This document shows positions 39,343-39,474 of a DNA stretch of 39,474 nucleotides, in pieces. The translations under genes were made by a program, and so were the position numbers. Numbering within the stretch: the first letter of the stretch is position 1; each line of letters begins with the position of its first letter. The DNA comes from an uncultured Oscillospiraceae bacterium. Lineage in GTDB: Bacteria > Bacillota > Clostridia > Oscillospirales > Oscillospiraceae. A model generated the notes under the pieces. That model was not told the DNA's origin. It did no database searches and saw only the letters and a list, made by a program, of their open reading frames with translations. The DNA is taken from contig CANQQO010000010.1 of NCBI GenBank assembly GCA_947625965.1, positions 1-39,474 on the forward strand, given 5' to 3'.

Positions 39343-39371
39343 TTGCAAAGGCCGCGGGGATGTGGTACAAT
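39343..39371 (+). promoter_or_regulatory. Divergent sigma-A promoter for the gene at the right edge
   Basis: TTGCAA (39343-39348), 17-base spacer, TACAAT (39366-39371), back to back with the cbiB promoter. The two cannot be occupied by two polymerases at once, so they may compete or share a regulator. Confidence 0.75.
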
Positions 39372-39414
39372 GACGAAAAGAACTGGGCGGGAGATGAGGA
39401 AAGGTTGAAACATT

Positions 39415-39474
39415 GTGATTCCAGCACCATTCCGAAAAAGGGCGCACGAAATCAAGCCCTCAAAAAATGGGGCT
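39415..39474 (+). CDS. N-terminal start of a rightward gene, possibly a PLP aminotransferase
   Basis: From GTG 39415 an open frame of 20 codons runs to the window edge, with AGGAAAGG 9 bases upstream and a strong promoter before it. The visible start (PFRKRAHEIKPSKNGA) recalls the first residues of class I/II aminotransferases, which often begin with a 'KRA..I.PS' pattern; a CobD-like threonine-phosphate decarboxylase would also suit a neighbour of cbiB. Too little is visible to choose. Confidence 0.4.
   Translation, partial: MIPAPFRKRAHEIKPSKNGA

Overview
The window looks like a chromosomal segment of a high-G+C, Gram-positive, strictly anaerobic gut-type Clostridia, most like the Oscillospiraceae (Flavonifractor/Lawsonibacter/Intestinimonas-like). 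The grounds are AGGAGG ribosome sites, lipoprotein signal peptides on every extracellular solute-binding protein, near-consensus sigma-A promoters with 17-base spacers, a GGGtGRT/NifU-like gene pair typical of anaerobes, and an anaerobic sulfatase-maturase homologue. The genus is inferred from style, not from a marker gene. I saw no rRNA, tRNA, CRISPR, phage or insertion-sequence genes.

Layout. (1) 1-131: the 5' end of a leftward lipoprotein gene. (2) 389-5031, rightward: AraC regulator, radical-SAM sulfatase-maturase homologue, N-acetylhexosamine-kinase-like enzyme, and two half-size ChrA transporter subunits. (3) 5346-21486, rightward: a 16-kb catabolic and transport operon. It opens with a strong promoter and a palindromic operator. 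It encodes an orphan dehydrogenase domain, a zinc dehydrogenase, a two-subunit aconitase-type hydro-lyase, a PrpF-type isomerase, a NifU-like protein with its GGGtGRT partner, a family III CoA-transferase, an HMG-CoA-lyase-type lyase, a beta-hydroxyacid dehydrogenase, a split transketolase and a complete Liv-type ABC importer. A FadR-type GntR regulator converges on it. (4) 22394-26304: two paralogous lipoproteins (leftward) divergent from a sigma/anti-sigma-like pair (rightward). (5) 26335-30730: glycogen debranching enzyme, GH13 alpha-glucosidase, HAD hydrolase. (6) 30745-35730: a five-gene family-5 (peptide/nickel type) ABC importer. (7) 35734-38264, leftward: ECF sigma factor, membrane protein (probable anti-sigma), serpin lipoprotein. 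(8) 38275-39334, leftward: CbiB of cobamide synthesis, with a divergent promoter and the start of another gene at the right edge.

The most interesting region is (3). The enzymes fit a route in which an unsaturated branched dicarboxylate is imported, isomerised (PrpF-like), hydrated to a malate-type acid by a [4Fe-4S] hydro-lyase, charged with CoA, and cleaved to an acyl-CoA and a 2-oxoacid. The CoA-transferase plus HMG-CoA-lyase-type pair recalls the (R)-citramalate to pyruvate plus acetyl-CoA step known in Chloroflexus. The isomerase plus hydro-lyase recalls the 3-methylitaconate/dimethylmalate steps of nicotinate fermentation in Eubacterium barkeri. I know of no described pathway with this full gene set. 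The GGGtGRT/NifU-like pair has no established function, and its place directly behind the Fe-S hydro-lyase genes is a clue. A 19-base dyad at 5385-5403 recurs at 11748-11766 (15/19 identical in reverse orientation), which ties the two halves of the operon to one regulator, most simply the GntR protein at its end.
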